From Bacteroidota bacterium (GTDB lineage: Bacteria; Bacteroidota; Bacteroidia; Bacteroidales; Paludibacteraceae), in contig JAJYBB010000001.1 in NCBI GenBank assembly GCA_021779195.1, positions 62,001-126,000 on the forward strand: 64,000 bases of DNA, in the 5' to 3' direction. Positions 17,374 to 27,178 of this stretch are shown here, piece after piece; position 1 is the stretch's first letter; each line of letters starts with the position of its first letter. Under the pieces are notes generated by a model. It did not search any database, was not told the DNA's origin, and saw only the letters and a list, made by a program, of their open reading frames with translations. The position numbers and the translations under genes were made by a program.

Positions 17374-18081
17374 ATGAAAACAATATTGCATAAATCGGAA
17401 ACACGTGGACATGCCAATCACGGTTGGTTGGATTCACATCACACCTTTAGTTTTGCCAATTATTATAACCCCGAGCGGGTTCATTTCGGGACATTACGGG
17501 TTCTGAACGATGACCGGGTAATGGCAGGAGAAGGTTTCGGAACACATCCGCATGATAACATGGAAATTATTTCCATTCCACTTTATGGCGATTTGGAACA
17601 TAAGGACAGCATGGGCAATCATGGTGTTATCAGCACCGGTGAAATTCAGGTGATGAGTGCCGGAACCGGTATCTTTCACAGCGAGTTTAATAAAAACAAA
17701 GACAAAGAGGTGCAATTTTTACAAATCTGGGTTTTCCCGAATAAAAAGAATGTAACACCGCGCTACGACCAGATTTCACTTACCAATATTGAAAAACCAA
17801 ATGAATTGGTTCAGATTCTTTCACCAAATCCAACTGATCAGGGCGTATGGATTCATCAGAATGCATGGTTTCATTTAGGTGACTTATCCGAAGGTTGGGA
17901 AGGTAAGTATGACTTAAAGGATAAAAATAATGGAGTGTATTTCTTTGTAATAGAAGGAAGTGTAACTGTTGCCGGTCAAAAACTAAACAGGAGGGATGGT
18001 TTCGGTGTAAGCGAAGTAGAATCAATAGCTATTAAAACAAACTCTTTGACAAAATTGTTGGTTATGGAAATACCAATGTAA
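17374..18081 (+). CDS. Pirin family protein
   Basis: Pirins are bicupin proteins; some act as quercetin 2,3-dioxygenases, others bind regulators or metabolic enzymes. The 235-aa sequence carries the N-terminal pirin motif: HTFSFANYYNPERVHFGTLRV, GFGTHPHDNMEIISI (metal-binding His residues), HKDSMGNHGVISTGEIQVMSAGTGIFHSE. The C-terminal cupin is less conserved. It is followed by doxX 34 bp later, and probably cotranscribed with it. The specific substrate is unknown. Confidence 0.92.
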   Translation: MKTILHKSETRGHANHGWLDSHHTFSFANYYNPERVHFGTLRVLNDDRVMAGEGFGTHPHDNMEIISIPLYGDLEHKDSMGNHGVISTGEIQVMSAGTGIFHSEFNKNKDKEVQFLQIWVFPNKKNVTPRYDQISLTNIEKPNELVQILSPNPTDQGVWIHQNAWFHLGDLSEGWEGKYDLKDKNNGVYFFVIEGSVTVAGQKLNRRDGFGVSEVESIAIKTNSLTKLLVMEIPM

Positions 18082-18115
18082 TTCATAGTTCATAAATCAA
18101 AAAAAACAAAAAAAA

Positions 18116-18574
18116 ATGGAATCAATTAAAAAATTTTTAGCAACCGACCAACAATCATGGTCATTACTTTTAGTTCGTCTTGCATTAGGCGTAGTTATTT
18201 TACCTCACGGTATGCAAAAAGCTCTTGGTCTTTTTGGTGGATATGGTTTTACAGGAACAATTGGTTTTTTCGAATCAATGGGAATGCCTTTTATTTTAGC
18301 TCTTCTGGTAATTTTAGCTGAATTCGTGGGCAGTCTTGGATTAATTGCCGGGATCGCAACTCGATTTATGGCATTTTCGCTTTTTATTGAAATGACTGGA
18401 GCCATGATTTTAGGAGGTCACATTCATAATGGATTCTTTATGAACTGGTTTGGGACTCAAAAAGGTGAAGGCATTGAATATTTTATTTTAGTTATAGGAA
18501 TTTCACTTGCAGTTTTGATAGGCGGAAGCGGCAAATTCTCACTCGACAACATCATTTCAAAAAAGCTGAAGTAA
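18116..18574 (+). CDS. DoxX family membrane protein
   Basis: This 152-aa integral membrane protein has four predicted transmembrane segments. The DoxX signature is visible as LLVRLALGVVILPHGMQKALGLFGGYG, then MGMPFILALLVILAEFVGSLGLIAGIATR. DoxX proteins are loosely tied to quinone-linked redox chemistry and oxidative stress; exact function is unknown. It is linked to the pirin gene upstream and ends before a strong terminator. Confidence 0.9.
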   Translation: MESIKKFLATDQQSWSLLLVRLALGVVILPHGMQKALGLFGGYGFTGTIGFFESMGMPFILALLVILAEFVGSLGLIAGIATRFMAFSLFIEMTGAMILGGHIHNGFFMNWFGTQKGEGIEYFILVIGISLAVLIGGSGKFSLDNIISKKLK

Positions 18575-18640
18575 ATTATTGAAAACAGCATCATTTTGAA
18601 AAAAATTTGATGTTTCTTTAATATGTAACCCTTTATAATT

Positions 18641-18691
18641 TAAGTAACTTAACGGTGTATTATTTTACCGTTAAGTTACTTAATGTTTTTT
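18641..18691 (+). terminator. Terminator after pirin-doxX
   Basis: TAAGTAACTTAACGGT (18641-18656) and ACCGTTAAGTTACTTA (18667-18682) make a perfect 16-bp stem with a 10-nt loop, followed by TGTTTTTTT. This is the longest perfect stem seen among the terminators here. Confidence 0.9.
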
Positions 18692-18887
18692 TGTCGCATT
18701 TTACATCTTGATTTGAAAATATCATATCATTTTAAAAATTGGGTTCAAAATTACATACAGCATTTAGTTTGCTGAGTGGCAATACGCTGCTTATATTAAA
18801 CAGCCGTAAATTTATTCAAATATTTCCATTATATTTGTCCGTTAAATATGAATTTCGGTATGCTATATTTTTTTTAAAAGAATCTAC

Positions 18888-19370
18888 ATGGATACATTGC
18901 TAATTATTTGTGCCGGTATTTTAGTAGTTGCAGGTTTAGTTGGCTCAATTTTCCCAAAATTGCCCGGAACTCCATTGAGTTATTTGGGACTCATACTTAT
19001 TCATTTAAGCACATTGACAGAATATTCTATTCATTTTTTCGTGCATTGGGGCTTAATTGTAATTACAGTTCAAGGACTTGACTATTTATTACCTCGTTGG
19101 GGAACCCGAAAATTCGGTGGGAGCAAAAGAGGGGTATGGGGTGGCATAATCGGGCTGTTGGTTTGTTTTTATTTTGGGAAATGGGGTATTGTTACCGGAG
19201 CTGTGTTGGGTTCATTTATTGGTGAACTAACTGGTGGCAGAAAAACATACAATGCTATAATTCAATCTATTGGTGCATTTTCTATTTTTATTATCGGAAC
19301 CATTTCTCAACTTATTGTTTCAGGTTGGTTATTTCACCATTATTTCGTAGCCCTTAGTTTATGGTTTTAA
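18888..19370 (+). CDS. DUF456 domain membrane protein
   Basis: This 160-aa protein has several hydrophobic segments and glycine-rich turns (GLVGSIFPKLPGTPLSYLGLILIHL, GGIIGLLVCFYFGKWGIVTGAVLGSFIGELTGGR). The PxLPGxPL and GPxxGAxxGE-like motifs are those of the DUF456 family, whose function is unknown. A -7-like TATATTTG lies at 18830-18837. It converges with hisS, which ends at 19414. Confidence 0.85.
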   Translation: MDTLLIICAGILVVAGLVGSIFPKLPGTPLSYLGLILIHLSTLTEYSIHFFVHWGLIVITVQGLDYLLPRWGTRKFGGSKRGVWGGIIGLLVCFYFGKWGIVTGAVLGSFIGELTGGRKTYNAIIQSIGAFSIFIIGTISQLIVSGWLFHHYFVALSLWF

Positions 19371-19413
19371 TAAACGTATTAAATTTATAATTTCAAGATA
19401 TTATTAATTTTAT

Positions 19414-20766
19414 CTATCTAACATTTTCAATCAACTCGACCAGCGATACTAAACTTTGATTACCTGTTTCCATATTTTTAAGCATAACTTTTCCTGCATT
19501 CATTTCAATCTCGCCAACAATGGCTACAAATGGGATCTGTTTATTGTCGGCGTAGGTCATCTGTTTTTTCATTTTTACTGGTTCAGGGTAAATTTCAGCG
19601 TTAATACCTTCTGAGCGTAAATACTTTAACCATGACAGACAGTAAATCAACTCCTTTTCGCCAAAGCTTACAAACAAAATGCGGGTTTGTTCGGCAGATG
19701 TTTCAGGATAGAGATTTAATTGATTCAAAACGTCATAAATTCGGTCGGCACCAAACGAAATGCCTACTCCCGAAACACCTTCTAATCCAAATACTCCAGT
19801 CAAGTTGTCATAACGTCCGCCACCGGTAATACTTCCCATTTCTACATCCAATGCTTTAACTTCGAAAATTGCGCCTGTATAGTAATTCAACCCGCGTGCC
19901 AATGTCAAATCTAATTCGATGGGCGTTTCAACATCAACTGTCTTGCAAAATCCGAAAATCGTCTCAAGTTCCGAGATTCCTTTCATTCCGATTTCAGAAT
20001 CTGATAAAACCAGCCGAAGTTGTTCTATTTTTTGATCGTTTGTTCCCGTCAGTTTCAAAATTGGTTGCAAATTGGATATAGCTTCAGCGGAAATTCCTTT
20101 TGAAGAAAGCTCTTCATTCACTTTTTCCAACCCAATTTTATCCATTTTATCAATGGCAACCGTTATGTCAGTGATTTTATCAGTCTGCCCAATTATTTCA
20201 GCAATTCCCGACAGAATTTTTCGATGATTTATTTTAACGATAATATTAATTTTTAATCGGCGGAAGACATCGTCAACGATCTGAATTAATTCTAATTCGT
20301 TCAATAATGAATCACTACCTACCACATCCACGTCGCATTGATAAAATTCACGGTATCTTCCACGCTGTGGACGATCGGCACGCCAAACCGGCTGAATCTG
20401 AAATCGTTTAAATGGGAAAGAAATCTGGTCGCGATTTTGAACTACAAACCTGGCAAAAGGTACCGTCAAATCGTAACGCAAACCTTTTTCTGATATTTTT
20501 GGAGTAAGTTTCGTGCTGCTTCGCAATTCATCTTCAGACAGTCCGGCCAAAAAATCACCTGAATTAAGCACTTTGAACAATAATTTATCCCCTTCGTCAC
20601 CATATTTACCCATTAACGTTGAGAGATTTTCAATTGCAGGAGTTTCAATTTGCTGAAATCCATAAAGCCGAAAAACTTCTTTTATGGTATCGAAGATATA
20701 GTTACGGTTAGCCATTTCTTGTGGCGTAAAATCACGTGTACCTTTTGGTATGGAGGGTTTTTGCAT
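19414..20766 (-). CDS. hisS: Histidine--tRNA ligase
   Basis: HisS charges tRNA-His. The 450-aa class II synthetase begins [13 protein letters not shown], has motif 2 [26 protein letters not shown], the histidine-specific [14 protein letters not shown] (about residue 300), motif 3 [16 protein letters not shown], and a C-terminal anticodon-binding domain. The start is the ATG that gives the conserved N-terminus. It lies downstream of rpsO on the same strand but a strong terminator separates them. Confidence 0.97.
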   Translation of the reverse strand: MQKPSIPKGTRDFTPQEMANRNYIFDTIKEVFRLYGFQQIETPAIENLSTLMGKYGDEGDKLLFKVLNSGDFLAGLSEDELRSSTKLTPKISEKGLRYDLTVPFARFVVQNRDQISFPFKRFQIQPVWRADRPQRGRYREFYQCDVDVVGSDSLLNELELIQIVDDVFRRLKINIIVKINHRKILSGIAEIIGQTDKITDITVAIDKMDKIGLEKVNEELSSKGISAEAISNLQPILKLTGTNDQKIEQLRLVLSDSEIGMKGISELETIFGFCKTVDVETPIELDLTLARGLNYYTGAIFEVKALDVEMGSITGGGRYDNLTGVFGLEGVSGVGISFGADRIYDVLNQLNLYPETSAEQTRILFVSFGEKELIYCLSWLKYLRSEGINAEIYPEPVKMKKQMTYADNKQIPFVAIVGEIEMNAGKVMLKNMETGNQSLVSLVELIENVR

Positions 20767-20893
20767 AACGTTTAATAAAATTGAACTTGCCTATGAAGCA
20801 AATGAAATCATTTCTATAAAAACACGGCATTGAAATGTCGTAAATCGAAATAGATTCAGGAAAAAATTATAAATATATACCTTGAATGAAATG

Positions 20894-20930
20894 AAAAAAG
20901 GCATTTCAAAACAGCTTTTTTGAAACGCCT
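20894..20930 (-). terminator. Terminator of rpsO
   Basis: On the minus strand AGGCGTTTCAAAA pairs with TTTTGAAATGCCT (one G-U pair) and is followed by TTTTTTC. It lies 27 bp after the rpsO stop. Confidence 0.85.
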
Positions 20931-20956
20931 CTTTCATGTTTTTTGAAAGCCTAAAA

Positions 20957-21226
20957 CTACTTTCTAATGCCCAATTCTTTGATAATGTGGCGGTAACGTT
21001 CAATATCTTTTGCCTTTAAATAATCGAGCAACCGACGACGTTTCCCTACTAACATAACTAAAGAGCGTTCTGTACTATGATCTTTTTTGTTTGACTTGAG
21101 ATGCTCAGTCAAATGGTTGATACGGTAAGAAAACAATGCTATTTGCCCTTCAGATGAGCCGGTATCAGTGTTAGACTTCCCGTATTTACCAAAGATTTCT
21201 TGCTTTTTTTCAGCGGTTAAATACAT
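20957..21226 (-). CDS. rpsO: 30S ribosomal protein S15
   Basis: S15 is a primary 16S rRNA binder needed for assembly of the 30S platform and for the B4 inter-subunit bridge. The 89-aa protein carries the family signature GSSEGQIALFSYRINHLTEHLKSNKKDHSTERSLVMLVGKRRRLLDYLK. It is a single gene with a -7 element TATCTTTG at 21328-21321 and its own terminator. Confidence 0.98.
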   Translation of the reverse strand: MYLTAEKKQEIFGKYGKSNTDTGSSEGQIALFSYRINHLTEHLKSNKKDHSTERSLVMLVGKRRRLLDYLKAKDIERYRHIIKELGIRK

Positions 21227-21320
21227 GATAATTAATTAAAAATTTATAATTCGTAATCCCTAATTAAAGAAGATAGTTTGTTTTCTTATTTCAAACGGTT
21301 TATCCTTAATTTTGAGCTTG

Positions 21321-21328
21321 CAAAGATA
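21321..21328 (-). promoter_or_regulatory. -7 element of rpsO
   Basis: TATCTTTG on the minus strand, about 95 bp upstream of the rpsO ATG. No exact -33 TTTG was found at 19-20 nt. Confidence 0.5.
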
Positions 21329-21437
21329 GTTCATTAATTTTGAATTGCCAAGTATTGATTCATTTTCTTTTTTATTCAGGAAATATTTTTCGGTGCATCA
21401 TTAATATTCCATGAAATTAATTGATACAGCGGAATTA

Positions 21438-21469
21438 TTTGCATATCCAACACAAATTATTTACTTTTG
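21438..21469 (+). promoter_or_regulatory. Bacteroidota promoter of pyrH
   Basis: TTTG (21438-21441), a 20-nt gap and TACTTTTG (21462-21469) match the full consensus. The leader would be only about 10 nt before the pyrH ATG. Confidence 0.8.
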
Positions 21470-21485
21470 CTAAAAAATAATTTGT

Positions 21486-22196
21486 ATGACAGTTTATAAA
21501 CGCATCTTATTGAAATTAAGCGGTGAATCGCTAATGGGAAACCAACAATACGGCATTGATCCGAACCGTCTTACGGAATATGCTGCTCAAATTTCCGAGT
21601 TGGTCGAAATGGGTGTCGAAGTGGGAATTGTGATTGGTGGAGGAAATATTTTTCGTGGAATAAGTGGCACTTCCAAAGGTTTCGATCGTGTTCAGGGCGA
21701 TCAGATGGGAATGCTTGCTACTGTTATCAATAGTTTAGCTTTGAACTCTGCATTACAAGTTGCAGGCTCAAAAACACGTGTTTTAACATCCATTCGGATG
21801 GAACCGATCGGCGAATTGTATAGCAAATCTAAAGCCATGGAAGCACTTTCACGTGCTGAAGTGGTAATCATTGCCGGAGGCACGGGCAATCCATTTTTCA
21901 CTACCGACACGGCGTCGGCTTTAAGGGCTATAGAAATTGAAGCAGATGTAATGCTTAAAGGGACACGCGTGGATGGCGTATATACTGCCGATCCAGAAAA
22001 AGTACCAGATGCTGTGAAATTTGATGAAATAACATTTGATGAAGTGTATTCTCGCAATCTAAAAGTCATGGATTTAACAGCTACCACTTTGTGTAAAGAA
22101 AATCGGTTACCAATTTATGTCTTTGATATGGACACCACTGGGAATCTTAAAAAAGTACTGCTTGGTGAGAAAATTGGCACCTTAGTTAAAAATTAA
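21486..22196 (+). CDS. pyrH: Uridylate kinase
   Basis: PyrH phosphorylates UMP to UDP in pyrimidine nucleotide synthesis. The 236-aa hexameric amino-acid-kinase-fold enzyme has KRILLKLSGESLMG at the N-terminus, GIVIGGGNIFRG, and the C-terminal GTRVDGVYTADPEKVPDAVKF and MDLTATTLCKENRLPIYVF segments. It precedes frr, a gene order conserved in many bacteria, although the gap here is about 190 bp. Confidence 0.98.
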   Translation: MTVYKRILLKLSGESLMGNQQYGIDPNRLTEYAAQISELVEMGVEVGIVIGGGNIFRGISGTSKGFDRVQGDQMGMLATVINSLALNSALQVAGSKTRVLTSIRMEPIGELYSKSKAMEALSRAEVVIIAGGTGNPFFTTDTASALRAIEIEADVMLKGTRVDGVYTADPEKVPDAVKFDEITFDEVYSRNLKVMDLTATTLCKENRLPIYVFDMDTTGNLKKVLLGEKIGTLVKN

Positions 22197-22358
22197 TATA
22201 CTTATCCGTTCTTATAACAATTTCAAAGCTTAAAATTACATTTAAGCAAATGGAATTTAAATTAGAAAATAAATTTTTCACAATATATTTCAATTGGATT
22301 TAGCCAATCAATATTCAATCATTATAGAGATTTTATTAATTAACTAACATCTGTTCAA

Positions 22359-22377
22359 CCCCCTAAAGGGAGAGGGG
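22359..22377. repeat. CCCCTAAAGGG dispersed repeat before frr
   Basis: CCCCCTAAAGGGAGAGGGG shares its core with the repeats after nifB and between nifH and nifI1. It lies in the frr leader region, 13 bp before the ATG. Confidence 0.6.
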
Positions 22378-22390
22378 CAAATTTTAAATT

Positions 22391-22951
22391 ATGCAAGATT
22401 TTAAGACATACCTCGCTCATGCCGAAGAGAGCATGGAATCATCAATTCTGTTTTTGGATGAAGCCTTGGCACATATTCGTGCCGGAAAAGCCAACATTCG
22501 TATTCTGGACGGTGTAAAAGTTGAATATTATGGTTCACATGTGCCACTATCGAACGTTGCCACTATTACAACACCCGATTCAAAAACCATCACAATTCAA
22601 CCATGGGAAAAGGGATTGATTTCGATTATTGAAAAAGCAATTCTAAATTCAGATGTAGGCATTACGCCGATGAACAATGGTGAAACAATCCGGCTCGGAA
22701 TTCCTCCATTGACTGAAGAGCGCCGTCGGCAATTGGCTAAACAATCGAAAACCGAATGTGAAGAAGCAAAAATATCGGTGCGGAATGCCCGAAGAGATGC
22801 AATTGAACACCTAAAAAAACTTGTTAAAGAAGGACTTCCTGAGGATATAGAAAAAGATGCTGAAGCTGAAGTTCAGAAAATCCACGACAAGTATATCAAA
22901 AAAATTGACGACCTCTTTGCAGTCAAGGAAAAAGAAATTATGACGATATGA
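22391..22951 (+). CDS. frr: Ribosome recycling factor
   Basis: RRF, with EF-G, splits post-termination ribosomes. The 186-aa protein has the tRNA-mimic fold features [42 protein letters not shown], and the C-terminal helix [31 protein letters not shown]. It lies between pyrH and rsgA on the same strand. Confidence 0.98.
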   Translation: MQDFKTYLAHAEESMESSILFLDEALAHIRAGKANIRILDGVKVEYYGSHVPLSNVATITTPDSKTITIQPWEKGLISIIEKAILNSDVGITPMNNGETIRLGIPPLTEERRRQLAKQSKTECEEAKISVRNARRDAIEHLKKLVKEGLPEDIEKDAEAEVQKIHDKYIKKIDDLFAVKEKEIMTI

Positions 22952-23021
22952 TCTTGTTTACCAATTACTTACTCTTTGATCAGTCATTTTTTCGTGGAAT
23001 GGCTGTTATTTTTTTACGTGA

Positions 23022-23945
23022 ATGACCGGATTAGTGGTAAAAAATACAGGCAGCTGGTATCAGGTTAAAACTGAAAACGGAGAATTGATCGAGTGTAAAA
23101 TTAAAGGTAATTTTCGCATTAAAGATATTCGCAGTACCAATCCCATAGCCGTGGGCGACAATGTTGATTTTGAGAAAAGCACAGATGGATCAGCTATGAT
23201 TCATACTATTCACGATCGGCGAAATTACATCGTTCGACGATCATCAAATTTATCAAAGCAATCGCATATCCTGGCTGCCAATCTCGATTTAACGGGTTTG
23301 ATTGTAACTATCAATTATCCTGAAACTTCATTGATATTTATCGATCGATTTTTGGCAGCTGCAGAGGCATATCGCATTCCAGCATGTCTGATATTTAATA
23401 AAACTGATTGCTACGATGTCGATGAAATGAGGTATTTAGATGGGTTGAAATTCTTATATGAAAATTTGGGATATCCTGTATTTGCAGTATCAGCCGTACA
23501 AAAACAAACAATTTCAGAATTGTCGGACTTTTTGACCGGTAAAACAACTTTATTTTCGGGAAATTCAGGGGTTGGTAAGTCAACTCTAATCAATTCGTTA
23601 TTTTCAAAACCAATTGCCAAAACAGGCGAAATTTCACGTTATCACAACAAGGGAATGCATACCACTACTTTTTCTGAAATGTTCGAACTACCTTTCGGTG
23701 GCTATATTATTGATACGCCTGGAATTAAAGGTTTTGGCACGTATGACATGAATAAAACTGAAATTAGTCATTATTTTAAAGAAATATTTCAATTTTCTTC
23801 AACGTGCCGATTTAACAACTGTACTCATGTGCATGAACCTGGATGTGCAGTGCTGGAAGCAGTTGAAAAAAGCTATATCAGTCAATCGAGATATCAAAGC
23901 TATCTAAGTATTATGAACGATTGCGATGAGGGAAAGTACAGATGA
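23022..23945 (+). CDS. rsgA: Ribosome small subunit-dependent GTPase A
   Basis: RsgA is a circularly permuted GTPase that checks late 30S maturation. The 307-aa protein has an N-terminal OB domain, G4 FNKTD before G1 GNSGVGKST, then G3 DTPG, the permuted order G4-G1-G3. The C-terminal zinc-binding segment [16 protein letters not shown] carries Cys/His ligands. It follows frr by 70 bp. Confidence 0.97.
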   Translation: MTGLVVKNTGSWYQVKTENGELIECKIKGNFRIKDIRSTNPIAVGDNVDFEKSTDGSAMIHTIHDRRNYIVRRSSNLSKQSHILAANLDLTGLIVTINYPETSLIFIDRFLAAAEAYRIPACLIFNKTDCYDVDEMRYLDGLKFLYENLGYPVFAVSAVQKQTISELSDFLTGKTTLFSGNSGVGKSTLINSLFSKPIAKTGEISRYHNKGMHTTTFSEMFELPFGGYIIDTPGIKGFGTYDMNKTEISHYFKEIFQFSSTCRFNNCTHVHEPGCAVLEAVEKSYISQSRYQSYLSIMNDCDEGKYR

Positions 23946-24089
23946 ATTTTACCTTAAAATGTATATTTACACATTTAACTATCAATTTATTCATACTAAA
24001 GACTCAAATTCAAAAATATTAAATACATTTGCATGGAAATTTCAATAATTAATACCAATTCAATATTTTCAGTATAATTTTTATATACT

Positions 24090-24593
24090 ATGGGACAACA
24101 TCAAATAGACAGATTAGACAAAAAAATACTCCAATTGATTTCGCAGGATGCACGTATTCCTTTTTTGGAAGTTGCCCGTGAATGTAATGTTTCTGGAGCA
24201 GCCATTCATCAACGTATTCAAAAACTTCGAAATACCGGTATAATTAAAGGTTCGGAGTTTGTGATCGATACCTATAAAGTTGGATTTCAGACTTGCGCAT
24301 ATATCGGTATCATTCTTAGTGATATTAAAATGTTCAATTCAGTGGTCAACGAATTAAAAAAAATTCCAGAAGTGGTTGAATGTCACTACGCTACAGGTAA
24401 GTATTCAATGTTTATTAAAATTTATGCCAAAGACAACCGCCATCTACTTCAAATTATTTTAGAACATTTGACCTTGATTCAGGGCATAGCTCATACAGAA
24501 ACGTTTCAAATTTCGCTTGATGAGATATTTCGTCGTCAATTATCTGTTTTTGAAGTTGATGATTCTGGAATTGACATCATGGATGAAGAATAA
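24090..24593 (+). CDS. Lrp/AsnC family transcriptional regulator
   Basis: This 167-aa protein has an N-terminal helix-turn-helix (LDKKILQLISQDARIPFLEVARECNVSGAAIHQRIQKLRNTGII) and a C-terminal RAM ligand-binding domain (CAYIGIILSDIKMFNSVVNELKKIPEVVECHYATGKYSMFIKI). Members sense amino acids and act as octamers. No neighbouring amino-acid gene reveals its effector. It is transcribed alone, with a terminator 24 bp downstream. Confidence 0.95.
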   Translation: MGQHQIDRLDKKILQLISQDARIPFLEVARECNVSGAAIHQRIQKLRNTGIIKGSEFVIDTYKVGFQTCAYIGIILSDIKMFNSVVNELKKIPEVVECHYATGKYSMFIKIYAKDNRHLLQIILEHLTLIQGIAHTETFQISLDEIFRRQLSVFEVDDSGIDIMDEE

Positions 24594-24616
24594 TTCTCAT
24601 TTTTTTTAAATATTTA

Positions 24617-24647
24617 AAGCTGTATCGTGAACGATGCAGCTTTTTTT
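24617..24647 (+). terminator. Terminator of the Lrp-family gene
   Basis: AAGCTGTATCG and CGATGCAGCTT pair (one G-U) around a TGAA tetraloop, followed by TTTTTTT including the end of the stem. Confidence 0.88.
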
Positions 24648-24959
24648 ATTACTCCGTTGCAAATGTTCCATTTTGAAAATTCAGATATTCAGAAAAATGA
24701 ATCTCTTACACATACTTCGACTTTACCAAATAATATCTCTATTTTCTACATTTCACGGATTAATAAGAATAATTTAAAGATTTACATAATTTTTAGATAT
24801 CTCAGGAAAAACAAGGAGCGATCTGTATCAAACTTTCAATTCAATTCCAACACATAATTAATATTGACAAGAGTCGTTTCAGTATGGTTTCAACTTCGAA
24901 GACATTAATTAATTAACAATTTCACCTCAAAAACGGATTCGATTGTTATAAAAAAAATG
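24648..24959. other. Spacer upstream of rpoN
   Basis: This AT-rich spacer follows the terminator. The ORF-track reading frame here (24627-24857) begins inside the terminator and has no homology I recognise, so no gene is called. The rpoN promoter lies at its right edge. Confidence 0.5.
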
Positions 24960-24967
24960 TATCTTTG
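24960..24967 (+). promoter_or_regulatory. -7 element of rpoN
   Basis: TATCTTTG followed by CAC, 35 bp before the rpoN start. The -33 region is poorly matched. Confidence 0.55.
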
Positions 24968-25002
24968 CACACTATTGTATATCAATAGTTGATGACCGGA
25001 TT

Positions 25003-26454
25003 ATGTTAAAGCAACAACTACAACAAAAACTACAACAAAAACTATCACCTGCTCAGATTCAGGTCATTAAAATGCTCGAAGTACCGGCTTTGGAGCTGGA
25101 AGAGCGCATTCGGCAGGAATTAGAAGAAAACCCTGCATTGGAAGAAGGACGCGAAAGTGATGAAGAAGCTGAAGAATTAGACAATCAAAATCAAGAAGAT
25201 GAAGGACAGAATGATGAATTTGATTTAGAAGAATATGTAGCCGATGATGATATACCTGATTATAGATTAAAAATTAACAATGCTTCGAAAGACGATAAAC
25301 ACGAAGATATTCCGTTTTCGGCAGGGATGACTTTCCACGAATTTCTTATTGATCAAGTAGGATTGTTGCAAATCAGTCAAAAAGAACGATTGCTTGTAGA
25401 ATATGTTATCGGGAATATTGACGACGAAGGATACCTGCGCCGAACCCCCGAAGCCATGGTAGATGATATCGTGTTTTATGCCGGTGTAGAAACTACTGAT
25501 CAGGAAATGGAGCAAGCCGTTCAATATGTCCGAACTTTAGATCCACCCGGTGTTGGAGCTTTTGATTTACAGGATTGTCTGAAACTTCAGCTCGAACGCA
25601 AAGATAATACGAAAACTATAAAATCGGCTCAACTGATTATTTCGGATTATTTCGACGAATTTTCGAAAAAACATTTCGATAAAATTCAACGTGGATTAAG
25701 TATCGATGACGAAACATTGAAAAAAGTTATGGCTGAAATCATCCATCTGAATCCAAAACCCGGAAACGCATGGAGTGGAAATATCCTTGAGAAATCAATG
25801 TCAACGATCGTTCCTGATTTTATTCTGGAAAACATTGAAGGGCAATTAATTGTTTCTCTGAACAACGCCAATATCCCCGATCTGAGAGTAAGCAGCACCT
25901 ACAACGAAATGTTTCAGGATTATACGGGCAACAAAAAAAATCAGAGCCGAGAAATGAAAGATGCAGTGATGTTTGTAAAACAAAAAATTGATTCTGCACG
26001 CTGGTTTATCGATGCCATCAAACAAAGGCAACAAACATTGCTTACTACCATGATAGCCATTGTCAATTTTCAAAGCGAATATTTCATTGAAGGAGACGAC
26101 ACATATATTAAACCAATGATTCTTAAAGATATAGCTGATATAACGGGATATGATATTTCAACTATCTCGCGGGTAAGCAACAGCAAATATATTCAAACTG
26201 AGTTCGGCATATTTCCCGTAAAATATTTCTTTTCGGAATCTATGACCAACGATGTTGGTGAAGAAGTGTCTACTCGTGAAATCAAAAAAATATTGCAGGA
26301 TTGCGTTGAGAATGAGAATAAACAGAAACCGTTGAACGATGATGCGTTGGTTGATGTTTTAAAACAAAAAGGGTACCTTATTGCCCGCCGTACCGTAGCT
26401 AAATATCGCGAACAACTGAATATCCCTGTTGCAAGAATGCGTAAAGAAATTTAG
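25003..26454 (+). CDS. rpoN: RNA polymerase sigma-54 factor
   Basis: RpoN directs RNA polymerase to -24/-12 promoters that need an AAA+ activator. The 483-aa protein has the Gln/Leu-rich region I (LKQQLQQKLQQKLSPAQIQVIKMLE), an acidic region II (about residues 45-75), the core-binding and HTH regions, and the C-terminal RpoN box ARRTVAKYREQLNIP. It is the obvious candidate sigma factor for the two nif promoters at 4.2 and 9.6 kb. No activator is encoded beside it. Confidence 0.97.
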   Translation: MLKQQLQQKLQQKLSPAQIQVIKMLEVPALELEERIRQELEENPALEEGRESDEEAEELDNQNQEDEGQNDEFDLEEYVADDDIPDYRLKINNASKDDKHEDIPFSAGMTFHEFLIDQVGLLQISQKERLLVEYVIGNIDDEGYLRRTPEAMVDDIVFYAGVETTDQEMEQAVQYVRTLDPPGVGAFDLQDCLKLQLERKDNTKTIKSAQLIISDYFDEFSKKHFDKIQRGLSIDDETLKKVMAEIIHLNPKPGNAWSGNILEKSMSTIVPDFILENIEGQLIVSLNNANIPDLRVSSTYNEMFQDYTGNKKNQSREMKDAVMFVKQKIDSARWFIDAIKQRQQTLLTTMIAIVNFQSEYFIEGDDTYIKPMILKDIADITGYDISTISRVSNSKYIQTEFGIFPVKYFFSESMTNDVGEEVSTREIKKILQDCVENENKQKPLNDDALVDVLKQKGYLIARRTVAKYREQLNIPVARMRKEI

Positions 26455-26493
26455 AAACGGACAAAACTGTAATTAAAAACAAAATTAAAAACA

Positions 26494-27099
26494 ATGAAAA
26501 CGTTCTATAAAATAATATCTCTTATTTTTCAACCCTTTCTGATACCAACTTACGGCATGTTGTTGCTTATGAACATGGATGTATTCTCCCTCCTACCCTT
26601 TTTCTGGAGGGTTGTAGCAATAGGTGGAACATTTTTATTCACTGGATTATTACCCTCCATCCCGATTTATTTTTTAATGAAACGAGGCGAAGTTCATGAT
26701 CTTTTTATTTCGAAAAAAGAAGAACGCACAATGCCCTACTTGTTTTCTTTTTTAGCTTATGTATTTTGGGCATTATTCTTATGGCGTACCATGCAATTCC
26801 CGCTATTTCTTGTGGCAATGGCTGGAGGTTCGGCAGTTTCCATTTTTATTATTTTATTCATAAATCTGCGATGGAAAATCAGTGCACATGTATCAAGTAT
26901 GGGAGGTCTTGCAGGTGCAATTTTCGGAGTAAGTTACCGTTTTGCAATCAATCCGCTTGCAATTATATTTATTATTCTGACATTATCTGCCTTAGTAGCT
27001 TTGTCACGCATTGAGCTGAAAGCACACACCCCAGGGCAGGCTGTGGCGGGTTTTATTATCGGTTTCCTCACAATTTTTTTACCATGTTTCTTTTTTTAA
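26494..27099 (+). CDS. PAP2-like phosphatase family membrane protein
   Basis: This 201-aa protein has about six transmembrane segments. The C-terminal half resembles the PAP2 fold: KISAHVSSMGGLAGAIFG (SxxxG-type motif with His) and LSRIELKAHTPGQAVAGFIIGF, resembling the SR-x5-H-x3-D motif but with Gln at the Asp position. Bacteroidota have many such small PAP2-like proteins of unknown substrate; catalytic competence is uncertain. It lies 39 bp after rpoN. Confidence 0.7.
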   Translation: MKTFYKIISLIFQPFLIPTYGMLLLMNMDVFSLLPFFWRVVAIGGTFLFTGLLPSIPIYFLMKRGEVHDLFISKKEERTMPYLFSFLAYVFWALFLWRTMQFPLFLVAMAGGSAVSIFIILFINLRWKISAHVSSMGGLAGAIFGVSYRFAINPLAIIFIILTLSALVALSRIELKAHTPGQAVAGFIIGFLTIFLPCFFF

Positions 27100-27178
27100 A
27101 TCAAAGTAATATTTCAGCAAATAAAGTCTTAAAGTCTGAGGCATTAAGACCTTTTTATAACCATTTAAACATTTAATA

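Noticed and set aside
24627-24857. 76-aa plus-strand ORF upstream of rpoN
   Set aside because: It starts inside the Lrp-gene terminator hairpin and shows no protein-like pattern.
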